This document shows positions 15,937 through 22,273 of a stretch of DNA of 64,000 bases, in pieces. The stretch comes from Lactiplantibacillus plantarum (GTDB taxonomy: Bacteria; Bacillota; Bacilli; Lactobacillales; Lactobacillaceae), in the NCBI RefSeq assembly GCF_014131735.1, contig NZ_CP039121.1:2232001-2296000 (forward strand). The letters are read 5' to 3'. Position 1 is the first letter of the stretch, and each line of letters begins with the position of its first letter. Below the pieces are notes generated by a model. That model searched no databases. It worked only from the letters and a program-made list of their open reading frames with translations, and was not told the origin of the DNA. Position numbers and translations under genes: made by a program.

Positions 15937-16140
15937 TTACTCTGCACCTTCACTGCCTACTTGAGTTTTATGTGCTTCTAAAAACTCATTTGCGTCATCT
16001 TGATCAATCCTTCTAACACCACCTATCTGTGTAACTTTAAGTCCCTTTTTAATGAACGAATACAATGTGTTATAAGAACCAATGTTGAAAAATTTTAGTG
16101 CTTGCTTGTAATTCATTTGCTTTGGCAAATCTGTTTGCAT
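15937..16140 (-). CDS. Excisionase-like helix-turn-helix protein
   Basis: 67 residues. The sequence MNYKQALKFFNIGSYNTLYS, then FIKKGLKVTQIGGVRRIDQD, follows the MerR/excisionase-type winged helix used by helix-turn-helix domain 17 proteins: a helix, a short turn, then a wing with a basic patch. It may act as an excisionase or early regulator. It is the first gene of a small minus-strand cluster and lies back to back with the plus-strand Cas2-like pair. Confidence 0.65.
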   Translation of the reverse strand: MQTDLPKQMNYKQALKFFNIGSYNTLYSFIKKGLKVTQIGGVRRIDQDDANEFLEAHKTQVGSEGAE

Positions 16141-16305
16141 GCTGTTTCCTCCTTAAATTTCAAACATGTTGCTAACTTATGACTACTACTTTCTAATCAT
16201 TCACAATTGATGGTCAGAACATGCGAAATCAAAATAATGTTCATGGCGTATAACTCCTTATAGCGTTACAATTAGTATGTCTTTAATAATTGAGGTGATT
16301 AAAAT

Positions 16306-16596
16306 ATGAATGAAACCAGTAAGTTCGTTGCTTTTGAACTGTTAAACAGAGGCCAACACTACGACGCCCTTTACAAATTATTAAAAAACTTTTCTACTCA
16401 CCGAAAAATCACAGAATCACTTTGGATGGTAAATACTTCTCTCACTCCTGCAAAATTAAGAGACACTATAAAACCCTGTTTAGATGAAAATGACCATCTA
16501 TTTATTATTGACTATGTTTCCGGATCACGATCTGCATGGTTTAATACTATAGATGATTTTAAAGATGCCTTAGCCCATGAAGATGACAATAATTAA
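16306..16596 (+). CDS. Cas2/SinR-like small protein, copy 1
   Basis: 96 residues with the beta-alpha-beta-beta-alpha-beta pattern of the SinR/VapD/Cas2-like ferredoxin fold: strand KFVAFELLNRG, helix YDALYKLLKNF, strand SLWMVNTSL, helix PAKLRDTIKPCL, strand DHLFIIDYVSG. It is clearly related to the ORF after it. GAGGTG precedes the ATG by about 10 bases. It is a plus-strand insertion in a region of minus-strand early genes, so it is probably cargo. In this family some members are RNases or toxins, but no activity can be assigned. Confidence 0.65.
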   Translation: MNETSKFVAFELLNRGQHYDALYKLLKNFSTHRKITESLWMVNTSLTPAKLRDTIKPCLDENDHLFIIDYVSGSRSAWFNTIDDFKDALAHEDDNN

Positions 16597-16681
16597 TATT
16601 CATTATTTTTTTATTGTCTTTTTTCAATTTGATTGTTCGAAAACAAAAATTATTTATTCCAATTAATCGAGGCGAATTATT

Positions 16682-16945
16682 ATTAAATATTTAATCAGCT
16701 ATGACTTAGAAAGTTCTTCCGAAAATTATGAAGAATTAATAACTGCCATCAAATCTTTTGGCGGATGGGCCAACTTAACACATTCATGTTGGTGCATAAC
16801 TTCTGGCTTGTCTGCAAAAAGCATACGCAATCATTTGGTAAAATATATAAATGAAAATGACAAACTTTTTGTGGCCAAGCTAAGCGGTGAAGCTGCTTGG
16901 CACGGTTTCACGGACGATGTCAAAACGTGGATTAAAAAGCACTAG
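16682..16945 (+). CDS. Cas2/SinR-like small protein, copy 2, apparent ATT start
   Basis: 87 codons encoding a paralogue of the previous gene: IKYLISYDLESSSENYEELI, then SCWCIT, AKSIRNHLVKYI, DKLFVAKLSGEAAWHGF. The frame is intact to TAG, but there is no ATG, GTG or TTG upstream; an in-frame stop lies at 16664 to 16666 and a GAGG at 16669 to 16672 precedes three ATT codons (16676, 16679, 16682). Family members normally begin M-K-Y-L, so the final ATT is in the expected position. Either it uses ATT or the start was lost by mutation. Confidence 0.6.
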   Translation: MKYLISYDLESSSENYEELITAIKSFGGWANLTHSCWCITSGLSAKSIRNHLVKYINENDKLFVAKLSGEAAWHGFTDDVKTWIKKH

Positions 16946-16961
16946 TCTCTATTCTTACTCT

Positions 16962-17000
16962 GGACCCCCATGTTACTTGCAATAATGTGGAGGTCCTTTT
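16962..17000 (+). terminator. Rho-independent terminator after the Cas2-like pair
   Basis: GGACCCCCA (16962 to 16970) pairs with TGGAGGTCC (16988 to 16996) with one mismatch and is followed by TTTT. It ends the plus-strand two-gene unit. Confidence 0.6.
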
Positions 17001-17059
17001 GAATTATCCATAATACACATACCAGTTTATTTAGTACTCTTGCTATTGCAGTGTCCTCC

Positions 17060-17143
17060 TTAAATACCAAACCAATGTTTAATCTCACAGCGCTTGTACC
17101 ACACGGTTGTTAACGCCCAAGTTAATACTGCTACTTCTACCAT
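17060..17143 (-). CDS. Mini membrane peptide, 27 residues
   Basis: ATG at 17143 with GGAGG 8 bases upstream, TAA at 17060. It reads MVEVAVLTWALTTVWYKRCE and on, a single hydrophobic segment then a basic end. Small single-pass peptides of this kind are common in early regions of lactobacillus prophages. No function known. Confidence 0.4.
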   Translation of the reverse strand: MVEVAVLTWALTTVWYKRCEIKHWFGI

Positions 17144-17189
17144 GGCAATTCCTCCTTATGAATTGAATCATCAGCTACCCGCCTAGGTT

Positions 17190-17450
17190 TTAATCACTTA
17201 AATTTTGATGATTCAATAACCATTTTTCGACTGCTGGGGCGTACCATTTTCCGTCTTCTTCTGGCTTTGGGAATCCTTCTTTGTCGCGATAGTGCTTGTC
17301 GAATGTATCAACCTTAATGCCAAACTCAGAGTAGAAATCTTTACGTCCAATCATTTTATGATCAACAGCTTGCTGACTACGGCCGTCCGCGATTCCTTGT
17401 TCATATGCTTGCGTAAAAAGCTTCGACAAAGCACTTATCAAACTGTCCAT
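17190..17450 (-). CDS. DUF771-like phage protein
   Basis: 86 residues from the ATG at 17450 (GGAG 8 bases upstream; the frame opens at GTG 17459). The segment MIGRKDFYSEFGIKVDTFDK and the end YAPAVEKWLLNHQ match the pattern of DUF771 proteins of Gram-positive phages, which have a helix-turn-helix-like core and lie in the early region. It is probably a DNA-binding accessory protein. Immediately downstream is the 14-base motif CTACCCGCCTAGGT, repeated before the integrase. Confidence 0.65.
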   Translation of the reverse strand: MDSLISALSKLFTQAYEQGIADGRSQQAVDHKMIGRKDFYSEFGIKVDTFDKHYRDKEGFPKPEEDGKWYAPAVEKWLLNHQNLSD

Positions 17451-17507
17451 CCTGGTCACTCCTTTCGGTGTATAATTTTGTTAGTTCAATTAATCGAGGT
17501 GATGAAT

Positions 17508-17729
17508 ATGGTTAATGAACAAGACTTAATTGCCGCTATTCGTTTGCATGCGCCAAGCCATTTGCCCGGCCCAGTTAGCATTGATGGTCTCCTATCCGAA
17601 TTAGGAATTAATGATGAGAGTCTTTTGACGAACGCTTTGAAATCTTTACAGGATAAGGGATACTTACAATTCGGATACGGTAATGGAAAGATAAAGCGTA
17701 TTAGTCTAAATACATCTTTCCCTCTATAA
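17508..17729 (+). CDS. Small winged-helix-like protein
   Basis: 73 residues from the ATG at 17508, which has GAGG 8 bases upstream. The sequence (MVNEQDLIAAIRLHAPSHLP, then SIDGLLSELGINDESLLTNA and LQDKGYLQFG) looks like a winged helix. The frame is open from 17292 but only the downstream start has a ribosome site. The leader CAATTAATCGAGG is identical to that before the second Cas2-like gene at 16660. A TATAAT box lies at 17471 to 17476. Confidence 0.55.
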   Translation: MVNEQDLIAAIRLHAPSHLPGPVSIDGLLSELGINDESLLTNALKSLQDKGYLQFGYGNGKIKRISLNTSFPL

Positions 17730-17972
17730 GTTTTTTAGTGACCCTTGTTCACGGTAAGGGTCACCTTTTTGAACTACTAGCCAATTGTTTGCAACTAAGT
17801 CTGTGAACGTTGGTTCCCAACAAACCGAAAGCTGTTCACCATGTGTAAACGCAATTAATCTTCCTTTTGTATCAGTCGCTTGAACGTAGTAAGTTGAATC
17901 ATATTTCAAATCACTAGCTCGAACGATCTTCCCATTCCTGCCTGCCATTTTTAGTGCATCTACTAATTCCAT
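17724..17972 (-). CDS. DUF2829-like protein, possible Tad2-type anti-defence protein
   Basis: 82 residues from the ATG at 17972 (GGAGG upstream). The start MELVDALKMAGRNGKIVRAS and the ending PTFTDLVANNWLVVQ follow the pattern of DUF2829 proteins: an N-terminal helix ending in GK-x-V-x-R, central beta strands, and a C-terminal (A/S)xDW-like motif, here ANNW. Some members (Tad2) bind the signalling molecule of Thoeris defence. The match is partial (the final Asp of the DW motif is Asn here), so it could be a related small phage protein of other function. Confidence 0.5.
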   Translation of the reverse strand: MELVDALKMAGRNGKIVRASDLKYDSTYYVQATDTKGRLIAFTHGEQLSVCWEPTFTDLVANNWLVVQKGDPYREQGSLKNL

Positions 17973-17985
17973 ATTGCTAATCCTC

Positions 17986-18195
17986 CTATGCTGGCTGTTC
18001 ATTTAAGTAAAGGTCGCTCATACCAAGCATGTCCGCTGCTTGTGCTAAAGCGTCATAGTTTGCCATTTGAACTTCGTTAACTGTGCTTGGCGACCACTCA
18101 CCACCGTTAACCCGAGATTTAAGGTTAGGGTTCAATGTCGCATCGTTATACTCAAGCAAGAATTTCAGTGCTTCACGTACATTTTCAAATTCCAT
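17986..18195 (-). CDS. Hypothetical phage protein, 69 residues
   Basis: Acidic helical protein (MEFENVREALKFLLEYNDAT to MSDLYLNEQPA). The REALKFLLEYNDATLNPNLK pattern is reminiscent of phage DUF2829-associated small ORFs but no family can be named. It lies between the antirepressor and the DUF2829-like gene in one chain. Confidence 0.45.
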   Translation of the reverse strand: MEFENVREALKFLLEYNDATLNPNLKSRVNGGEWSPSTVNEVQMANYDALAQAADMLGMSDLYLNEQPA

Positions 18196-18206
18196 TGTTT
18201 TGCCTC

Positions 18207-18941
18207 CTATGCTGGCTGTTTGTCTAATCTAAGTGACGTCTGCCGAATAATCGTCTTAGTTGCTGTAGACGGCTCCCAATCATTAATGAAGTCCATTACC
18301 ATCTGGTAGTCCTTCTTGCGTAGCATTGACCGAGCGCTCACGTTAGCAATCTTCTTGATGCCACCGTTAATGTCCTTAAACAGCTCGCCACGCTGTTTCT
18401 GTGTGATATGCCCATAACTGTGAGCCACTTCCGACACCCGTTGGTTAACTCGACGGCTAAGTGCGCTGTATTCAGGATTTGGAATAACTTGGTTCTCTTT
18501 GAGGTCTTTCACATCGCCCTCTACACTGTCTAGGCGCTGATTAGTTTCCTCATTGGCTTGCAGCGCCAATCTGGCAATCTCTCTCGGTGATGTTGGTAGT
18601 GCAAACTGTTTCGGGTCAAAGTAGTTTTCTTCCAGCTCATCAAACATGTCCCAAGCTTGATCAGTTCCAAGCATTTTAGAATGCCGGCTAGCACCACGTT
18701 TAGTCCATAAATTAATTGCACCGGCGTGTTCACTAACCAATCCCGTTTTTCGGGTTTGGTTCTTAAATTGTTTCAGTTGGCTACCTTCTAAATGAAAATA
18801 ATGAGTACCTTCAATAAATTTGTCCCTATTAGCATTAAAATTATCAGTAATGCGTCGTGAGGTTGTTCCATAAAATTCGGCTAACTGTTCAGTAGTTAAA
18901 ATTAGATCTCCGTTAAATTTAACTTGTTGTACCTCTTGCAT
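18207..18941 (-). CDS. ORF6N/ORF6C-type phage regulatory protein (antirepressor-like)
   Basis: 244 residues from the ATG at 18941. The N-terminal ORF6N domain (LTTEQLAEFYGTTSRRITDN, then HYFHLEGSQLKQFKNQ) binds DNA; the C-terminal region (YSALSRRVNQRVSEVAHSYG onward) is the ORF6C domain. A coiled-coil linker sits between at about 140 to 160. These proteins counteract CI or act as lytic regulators. The preceding 14-codon ORF resembles the very start of another antirepressor type, which suggests a recombination here. Confidence 0.8.
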   Translation of the reverse strand: MQEVQQVKFNGDLILTTEQLAEFYGTTSRRITDNFNANRDKFIEGTHYFHLEGSQLKQFKNQTRKTGLVSEHAGAINLWTKRGASRHSKMLGTDQAWDMFDELEENYFDPKQFALPTSPREIARLALQANEETNQRLDSVEGDVKDLKENQVIPNPEYSALSRRVNQRVSEVAHSYGHITQKQRGELFKDINGGIKKIANVSARSMLRKKDYQMVMDFINDWEPSTATKTIIRQTSLRLDKQPA

Positions 18942-18966
18942 GTGAATCATTCCTTTCTTTCTGCGA

Positions 18967-19011
18967 TTAATGTTGATTGCCTTCGAAATTAAATGGTGTA
19001 ATTTGATTCAT
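18967..19011 (-). pseudogene. Truncated antirepressor start, 14 codons
   Basis: ATG at 19011 with AAGGAGG upstream, reading MNQITPFNFEGNQH then TAA. Proteins with BRO-N or antirepressor domains in related phages often begin M-N-x-x-T-x-F-N-F-E, so this looks like the 5' end of such a gene cut off by recombination. Confidence 0.4.
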
Positions 19012-19023
19012 TGCTAGTCCTCC

Positions 19024-19239
19024 TTAGATTTTGTATTTTTTAACAAGGTAGTCATACACTTCATTAACTAATCGCTCTGCACCGTTTGTTGTTATCTTTT
19101 TATTCAACGCAAGATTTACAAAAGTGATTGATTTTTTGAAATGATCAGCGATAGTCCCTTGATTTTCTAACTGGCGATGATTTGCCAGCCACGATTTAAT
19201 CGCTTCTGCTTTATTGTTTGTTTCCATACGAATAAACAT
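19024..19239 (-). CDS. Cro-position early protein
   Basis: 71 residues, first gene leftward from the divergent immunity promoters, the position of Cro. The sequence ANHRQLENQGTIADHFKKSI followed by TFVNLALNKKITTNGAERLV has a plausible helix-turn-helix. GGAGG is 7 bases before the ATG. It may be a Cro-like repressor, but the family is not clearly recognisable. Confidence 0.5.
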   Translation of the reverse strand: MFIRMETNNKAEAIKSWLANHRQLENQGTIADHFKKSITFVNLALNKKITTNGAERLVNEVYDYLVKKYKI

Positions 19240-19406
19240 CAGTTTGCCTCCTTTTAATATTTATTAAGAAAGATATTGCAAAAGTCTATAACATGTCTTA
19301 ATATATAGACATAACGAAATAGCTACAAAGCTCTTATTTATCGCCCGCCAAGATGATTAATAAGCTCTTTTAGTTTTGCTAATTTGTTAACAATATTTCT
19401 TAACAA

Positions 19407-19470
19407 AGATAATTCTACAACATGTTTTAGATTTTTACAACTATTTTTTATACATGTTGTAGAATTATCT
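19407..19470. promoter_or_regulatory. Immunity operator: 19-bp perfect inverted repeat with divergent promoters
   Basis: AGATAATTCTACAACATGT (19407 to 19425) recurs as its exact inverted complement at 19452 to 19470. Each arm holds an AACATGTT-centred dyad, with centres 32 bp apart, about three helical turns. On the minus strand TTGTAA and TAGAAT, 17 bases apart, form a promoter overlapping one arm; TAGAAT on the plus strand lies before the repressor. Likely CI and Cro operators. Confidence 0.65.
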
Positions 19471-19495
19471 TGCCAATCATTGGAGGAACTCTACC

Positions 19496-19822
19496 ATGAC
19501 GCTGTTTGACAGGATAAAAACAATTTCGAAAGAACGTGGATATTCAATTGCTGAGGTTGAACGTAAAGCCGGGATAAGCGCAAATTATATGTATCAGTGG
19601 AAAAAACGTAATCCAAGCCCTAAAGCTTTGGCTTCCGTAGCCGATGTTTTAAATGTTTCTGTTGATTACTTATTAGGCAAAACGGATGACAATTCTACTT
19701 CAATGAAGCCCAAACAAGTTGATATTACAGATGACGACTATATTATGACCTATCAGGGTAAGCCTATCCCTCCTGAAGATATGGAGTACATCAAACGCAT
19801 CTTAAACGGTGGGAAGGACTGA
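19496..19822 (+). CDS. CI-like phage repressor, XRE family
   Basis: 108 residues. The N-terminal XRE helix-turn-helix is clear (RIKTISKERGYSIAEVERKA, then GISANYMYQWKKRNPSPKAL). A short C-terminal tail follows in place of the usual protease-like domain, the form common in lactobacillus prophages that pair it with ImmA/IrrE. TGGAGG lies upstream. It probably binds the 19-bp repeats before its gene to keep the lysogenic state, and is the likely substrate of the metallopeptidase encoded next. Confidence 0.88.
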   Translation: MTLFDRIKTISKERGYSIAEVERKAGISANYMYQWKKRNPSPKALASVADVLNVSVDYLLGKTDDNSTSMKPKQVDITDDDYIMTYQGKPIPPEDMEYIKRILNGGKD

Positions 19823-19828
19823 TAATAT

Positions 19829-20242
19829 TTGAATATCTACATCAAGCGTTTAATGCAGTATGCTTGGGATCATGGAATATCTTGCATCTTAACAGACAAA
19901 CTAGATGCATACACTCCGTCGTCAGCCAAACCGGAAAATAACATCGTTCTAATTAACCTAAAATGGCACAATCCGTCTGAAATCGCCTTTCAAATGGCAC
20001 ATGAATTAGGCCACGTTATCAACCATGATGAAGGAATATTATATTTTTCTAGTTTTAGCAATAAATCTAAATATGAGCGCATGGCTAATTTAGAAGCATT
20101 GAAAATACTTATTCCAATTTATTTAAGCGAAGTTGATACGTATGCTGACAATAGTGTCATGCCGTTTATGGAAAATTTTGGTATACCCAAACGATTAGAA
20201 GATGATGTCGTTAACGCCTTCCGCACTAATGTTAGTAACTAG
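19829..20242 (+). CDS. ImmA/IrrE family metallopeptidase
   Basis: 137 residues with HExxH as His58-Glu59-Leu-Gly-His62 in FQMAHELGHVINHD. ImmA-type proteins cleave the phage repressor to allow induction, and the gene lies 6 bases after the repressor. The start is TTG at 19829 with GGAAGGA about 10 bases upstream, so low-level translation is likely. The C-terminal half is helical. Confidence 0.87.
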   Translation: MNIYIKRLMQYAWDHGISCILTDKLDAYTPSSAKPENNIVLINLKWHNPSEIAFQMAHELGHVINHDEGILYFSSFSNKSKYERMANLEALKILIPIYLSEVDTYADNSVMPFMENFGIPKRLEDDVVNAFRTNVSN

Positions 20243-20255
20243 AAGTTAACTTACA

Positions 20256-20283
20256 GACCAGATACGGATGTCGGTAAAAGCTG
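20256..20283 (+). repeat. 28-base intergenic repeat, copy 1
   Basis: This segment, 24 bases upstream of the lipoprotein ATG, matches 24 of 28 positions with 21910 to 21937, which also lies just before a gene. The cores GACCA and TAAAAGCTG are shared. Either a shared leader or a recombination joint. Confidence 0.55.
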
Positions 20284-20306
20284 GGAAATTTGGAGGAATT
20301 ATTGTA

Positions 20307-21083
20307 ATGAGAAAAATTATTATGGCCAGTTCTGTTTTATTAGGGGGATTGTTACTTGCAGGATGTGGGAATTCTAGCAGTAAATCTTCAAGTTCAAATA
20401 GTGACCTAAAAAAAGAAACCACATCGCAACTGAACAAAAAATACACTAGTAAAATTGCTGAACACGCTCAAGAAGGAAAATTAACCAGTGACGAAAAACT
20501 AATTCTTGCAGCGCATGATAAAGTTCAAGCACAAGAAATTGATAAGACTAAGGCAAAGTTTGTCGGTAAAACAGCGATCTTTCCTAAACGTGGAACTGTC
20601 GAAATTACTCATGTTGCCAAAGTACCGACCTATGACGATAACACAGCGACGGGCAAAAGGGTTGTGGTTGTGATAGCAAAAATAACCAATACTTCTAAAA
20701 AGACACGCTCAGCTGATAGTATTCAGACAGGAAATAACGAAGACGCTAGTTTAGGCTTAACTGTTTACCAAAATAGCGATTCTACTAAAGAAAATTTATC
20801 TGACGACCATGAAATTGACGATCCAAATGCACTATACAACGATGCAACTGCTAAACTTACGGACCAAGATCTTAGTTTTCAAAAACATTCAATTTTACCC
20901 GGAAAATCAGAGAATGTCGTGTATGAAGCATTTAACTTAGTGAATAACAAAAATCCACTTATTTTTAAAATACAGGACGGAACTGGAGAATCCAATTCAT
21001 CAGATGTGTTGAGTGGACATAGTACAGTCAAAATTCCTATGAGTAATGTTAAAGAAGCAACACTATCAAGCTTAATTAATTAG
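20307..21083 (+). CDS. Surface lipoprotein, DUF5067-like
   Basis: 258 residues from the ATG at 20307 with TTTGGAGG upstream. The lipobox LLLAGC directs lipid attachment at the Cys, followed by a Ser/Asn-rich linker. The C-terminal domain (residues 90 to 250, with VVVVIAKITNTSKKTRSAD) fits the immunoglobulin-like DUF5067 found in Firmicutes lipoproteins. It is expressed from the lysogen and would sit outside the host membrane, where superinfection exclusion is possible. A 28-base leader similar to the one before the ORF at 21959 lies upstream. Confidence 0.75.
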   Translation: MRKIIMASSVLLGGLLLAGCGNSSSKSSSSNSDLKKETTSQLNKKYTSKIAEHAQEGKLTSDEKLILAAHDKVQAQEIDKTKAKFVGKTAIFPKRGTVEITHVAKVPTYDDNTATGKRVVVVIAKITNTSKKTRSADSIQTGNNEDASLGLTVYQNSDSTKENLSDDHEIDDPNALYNDATAKLTDQDLSFQKHSILPGKSENVVYEAFNLVNNKNPLIFKIQDGTGESNSSDVLSGHSTVKIPMSNVKEATLSSLIN

Positions 21084-21094
21084 GAGTAATTGTA

Positions 21095-21295
21095 ATGGGA
21101 CTACTAATAATGATCGTCATCTTTCTAGCACTATGGAAGATATTAGGAACACTAGGCCACATCTTTTTGCCAATATTAGCCGTACTATTTATCCTGGCAA
21201 CCTGGATTCCTTCACAAGCAATTGTTATGGTGATTTGGGTGCCAATCGCGATATTATATTTTATCGGCTTAGCCGGGTATAAACATGCTAAGTAG
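21095..21295 (+). CDS. Small membrane protein, 66 residues
   Basis: Two or three hydrophobic segments (MGLLIMIVIFLALWKILGTL, then IFLPILAVLFILATWIP and VMVIWVPIAILYFIGLAGY). AGGAG lies 8 bases upstream. No family is recognised. It lies in the lysogenic-conversion stretch between the repressor genes and the integrase. Confidence 0.6.
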   Translation: MGLLIMIVIFLALWKILGTLGHIFLPILAVLFILATWIPSQAIVMVIWVPIAILYFIGLAGYKHAK

Positions 21296-21331
21296 AACTA
21301 GTATAAATATATTTTAATCGGGGTAAAAGCT

Positions 21332-21451
21332 ATGGAATTGTATGTAGGAACGTACAGCACACACGTGTTCGACTTTACAATTGCAATTGGCATCATTTGC
21401 TTCATAGCGCTAGTCGTCATGTTAGTTTACTGGAATCACAAGCGAAAATAG
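21332..21451 (+). CDS. Mini membrane protein, 39 residues
   Basis: ATG at 21332 to TAG at 21451. One hydrophobic helix (FDFTIAIGIICFIALVVMLV) followed by a basic end NHKRK. A GGGG lies upstream. Single-pass, probably N-out. Function unknown; it sits just before a tRNA-like element. Confidence 0.5.
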   Translation: MELYVGTYSTHVFDFTIAIGIICFIALVVMLVYWNHKRK

Positions 21452-21484
21452 CACCCTGCCCACTACCAGCCTAGCGGGCAACAT

Positions 21485-21577
21485 GCGAGCGTAGTTCAAC
21501 GGTAGAACATGTCCACTCCAAAATAGAGTCCCCCGCTCTTAACAACTACTATGCAGGTTCGACTCCTGCCGCTCGCA
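21485..21577 (+). ncRNA. tRNA-like element A with oversized anticodon region
   Basis: Acceptor GCGAGCG/CGCTCGC is a perfect 7-bp stem, D arm GTTC-AACGGTA-GAAC and T arm GCAGG-TTCGACT-CCTGC are perfect, and a discriminator A follows. Between D and T arms lie 44 bases (21509 to 21552) instead of 22 or so, and no ordinary anticodon arm folds from them. A 4-bp hairpin AGAG-TCCCCCG-CTCT is possible. Element B has the same frame with a different insert, so this is not a sequencing artefact of one copy. Confidence 0.6.
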
Positions 21578-21612
21578 TTGTACGTTAATAGCAAATAATT
21601 ATGGAGGCACCT

Positions 21613-21801
21613 ATGAATATTGATATCACAAAACTATTAGATTGGGGATTGATAGTACTATCTCTTTACTTAGTTGTGGATACACTTCTGCAAACAAATC
21701 ATAACAGCCCCTACAACATGTTTATAATAACCCTCAAATTAATAGTTGCCATCATCGTGGGATTGTTTGGTATGTACACAACTTTTTACAACATCTATTG
21801 A
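21613..21801 (+). CDS. Small membrane protein between the two tRNA-like elements
   Basis: 62 residues from the ATG at 21613, 5 bases after GGAGG. Two hydrophobic helices (LLDWGLIVLSLYLVVDTLL, and FIITLKLIVAIIVGLFGMY). No family is recognised. It is placed between the two copies of the tRNA-like sequence, which suggests that the copies may have served as recombination joints for gene cassettes. Confidence 0.55.
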   Translation: MNIDITKLLDWGLIVLSLYLVVDTLLQTNHNSPYNMFIITLKLIVAIIVGLFGMYTTFYNIY

Positions 21802-21816
21802 AACTTCTGTTAACAT

Positions 21817-21907
21817 GCGAGCGTAGTTCAACGGTAGAACAACAAAAGTCATACAAGGTTCTCTGCTTTCAACAAGCATCACGTAGGTCCGACTCCTGCC
21901 GCTCGCG
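21817..21907 (+). ncRNA. tRNA-like element B with oversized anticodon region
   Basis: The first 24 bases match element A exactly (acceptor and D arm). The T arm is GTAGG-TCCGACT-CCTGC with a G-C pair replaced by a G-T type change, and the acceptor closes with CGCTCGC. The middle is 42 bases (21841 to 21882) and differs from A. TGCT-TTCAACA-AGCA (21864 to 21878) would form a 4-bp arm with a CAA (Leu) triplet in a 7-base loop, leaving about 23 extra bases before it. It may be a degenerate tRNA or a different structured RNA. Confidence 0.6.
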
Positions 21908-21909
21908 TT

Positions 21910-21937
21910 GACCAAATACTGATGTCATTAAAAGCTG
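21910..21937 (+). repeat. 28-base intergenic repeat, copy 2
   Basis: The second copy of the leader at 20256 to 20283, 24 of 28 identical, starting 2 bases after tRNA-like element B and ending 21 bases before the next gene. Confidence 0.55.
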
Positions 21938-21958
21938 ACTTGTTTGGGGGTGATTAAT

Positions 21959-22273
21959 ATGACATATTTTGATCCTGACGAAATACTTCAAACAAAAGAA
22001 GAAGCTTTAGATTACATGGAAGTGCATGGCATTATGACAGATGCCACCTTTCCAAAGCTTAATGATACGGGAAACACTGATAAACACATGGCTCCTGTTT
22101 ACAAATATCTTAGAGAAAATGGTATGTATATACTTCACACTGGTTTCTATGATAGAACATTTAATTTTGGTGCAATATACTTTATGTTTGATGCAAATCG
22201 CTTTGATTATCAAACTGCACCAGCTGAAGTTAAGAAGATTTTGAAAATTTGGTCAAAGTTTCAATCTAATTAA
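21959..22273 (+). CDS. Hypothetical prophage protein
   Basis: 104 residues from the ATG at 21959 (GGGGGTG about 8 bases upstream). Features are an N-terminal FDPDEILQTKEEALDYMEVH and a C-terminal GAIYFMFDANRFDYQTAPAE. No domain is recognised; the fold is probably alpha/beta. It follows the tRNA-like element and the repeated 28-base leader, and precedes the integrase by about 170 bases. An inverted repeat AGCACATC/GATGTGCT lies after it without a T run. Confidence 0.5.
   Translation: MTYFDPDEILQTKEEALDYMEVHGIMTDATFPKLNDTGNTDKHMAPVYKYLRENGMYILHTGFYDRTFNFGAIYFMFDANRFDYQTAPAEVKKILKIWSKFQSN

Noticed and set aside
21485..21907. Calling elements A and B as ordinary tRNA-Leu or other functional tRNA
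   Set aside because: The anticodon region is 42 to 44 bases long and gives no 5-bp anticodon arm; only B shows a 4-bp arm with a CAA triplet.
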